From assembly GCA_018105865.1 (NCBI GenBank), contig CM030847.1:12404589-12468588 (forward strand): a DNA stretch of 64,000 nt, written 5' to 3'. Source of the stretch: Metaphire vulgaris (taxonomy: Eukaryota > Annelida > Clitellata > Crassiclitellata > Megascolecidae). Numbering within the stretch: the first letter of the stretch is position 1; each line of letters starts with the position of its first letter. The notes beneath the pieces are model-generated. The model worked only from the letters and a program-made list of their open reading frames with translations, was not told the origin of the DNA and made no database searches. Positions 63,058 to 64,000 of the stretch are shown piece by piece. Position numbers and translations under genes: made by a program.

Positions 63058-64000
63058 TCAAATTAAATTATTCACAGTCATTGCAAGCCTATATATAGGG
63101 ACTAATATGTGCCAGGGAATTTGGCTGAATTTCGAAAAATGTAGCCATTTAATGACAGGATACACACAAATGACAGCAGAAATTTTTAATGGATGACAGC
63201 AATTGTTTGAATGGGAAATGCCCGTAACTTCAAGAGTTTTGGTTTCTTTAACAAATTCCTCCAAGTACTTCTCAACATCCAATGGTTTCTGCTTTCCCTG
63301 GAAGATCCCAATCACAAAAGGACTGTCGCGGACAGATGAACCAAATAATTCTTTGTTGTGAATCCTTCCAAGTATGGGCCATAATTGAGTGTTTGAACTC
63401 TTAAATACAGATAACCCATCCACATTTACCTGTAGCTCCACTGCCACATCACCAGTGCAACCTCTTTGTGAAAATGTTTTACAATGCCCTGTTGAATTCC
63501 GAAATGGTAGTATTCACCACATGCAACTGAAACAACTTTTGTACAAACTGCTTGTGTAGTCTTAAGGAACGTTCTTGCATCTTTCGGCAGTGATTCTAAG
63601 TGCTTACGTAAAATTAACAATAGCCTTGACAAGGCTATATGCGTTATGTTGCAACTAACTGCCCAATAGCGTAGTTCTCTATGCAACTCTTCAGAGCTAA
63701 TGTCTGGTTCTAACCTTTCTTCTATGTCGTTTGACCTAATGACATCTGACACCAGAATGATCAGAATGCAAATATGTATCTCCTGACTCGTACTCTGATG
63801 TTGAGTATGGGTACTCTGTGCTGCTGTCATCACTCACGTTATCTTCGTCACCATTACCATCATCAGCATCAGCTTTGTTGACAGCAGCACGTTCAACAAC
63901 AGCATAGTCACTCAAATGACTCTGGTTTGAGCTATAGTTAATACTACTGGGTATAAATGCTGCAGAACTGCTACTCTTCAAATTATCAGAACTAGTATCA
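63058..64000 (-). pseudogene. Transposon-encoded protein with V-N-V-D-G-L motif, frameshifted, runs off the window
   Basis: Three minus-strand frames overlap in order. At 63981-63736 is an acidic N-terminal part (D-A-D-D-G-N-G-D-E-D). At 63833-63426 are E-E-L-H-R-E-L-R-Y-W-A-V and L-P-K-D-A-R-T-F-L-K-T-T, then Y-H-F-G-I-Q-Q-G-I. At 63447-63058 are V-E-L-Q-V-N-V-D-G-L, F-K-S-S-N-T-Q-L-W-P-I-L-G-R-I and P-F-V-I-G-I-F-Q-G-K-Q-K-P. This matches a family of invertebrate proteins often labelled transposase-domain or uncharacterised. After K-T-L-E-V-T-G the sequence degenerates and stops. At least two frameshifts; the upstream end lies at or beyond the edge. I cannot name its superfamily. Confidence 0.65.

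Overview
The window is nuclear DNA from a metazoan, most likely an invertebrate; I cannot name the phylum from sequence alone. Evidence: spliced exons with GT/AG borders, long A+T-rich introns, many microsatellites, and animal-type transposable elements (TEs): piggyBac, hAT, Ty1/copia, RTE and L2/CR1-like LINEs. No bacterial operon, tRNA, rRNA or CRISPR signal was seen.

The one host gene I recognise is the 3' part of ENTR1 (SDCCAG3, endosome-associated trafficking regulator 1) on the + strand. Five coding exons (4836-4912, 27976-28087, 41372-41434, 45745-45875, 46844-46946) join with matching codon phase into about 161 residues of coiled coil plus the conserved C-terminus. Its introns (about 23 kb, 13.3 kb, 4.3 kb and 0.97 kb) are largely packed with nested TEs. 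A possible second, unidentified transcription unit has a TATA/CCAAT promoter reading leftward at 49.37-49.58 kb.

Layout. 0-4.8 kb: LINE fragments and a GC-rich unit with a TAA tail. 5.1-11.2 kb: four non-autonomous TTAA elements (two nested) with 365-370 bp internal repeats, one interrupted by an element with 148-bp terminal inverted repeats. 13.6-17.4 kb: an apparently intact 3.8-kb piggyBac element with a 582-aa transposase, inserted into a decayed RTE LINE; it shares ends and internal repeats with the non-autonomous elements and is their likely relative or source. 17.9-26.5 kb: a hAT, LINEs, and a copia element whose LTR and gag carry further insertions. 29.4-36 kb: elements whose ends are arrays of 15-bp iterons, and an L2-like LINE in pieces. 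36-45.4 kb: two long L2-like LINEs, hATs and exon C. 45.7-47.1 kb: the last two ENTR1 exons, with two small TEs making up most of the intron between them. 48-49.6 kb: tandem repeats and the candidate promoter. 49.8-59.7 kb: several hAT-like elements, a nearly full-length RTE LINE with a perfect 14-bp target duplication, and a 700-bp inverted repeat. 60-64 kb: an A+T-rich array-ended element, a small hAT, and a broken transposon gene running off the right edge.

Most likely novel: (i) a group of non-autonomous elements with 8-bp target duplications whose termini are ordered arrays of about 15-bp GGAC-type iterons, in at least three unrelated-looking versions; (ii) the piggyBac element plus its repeat-bearing relatives, with palindromic subterminal sites at one end and a 351-bp tandem array at the other.
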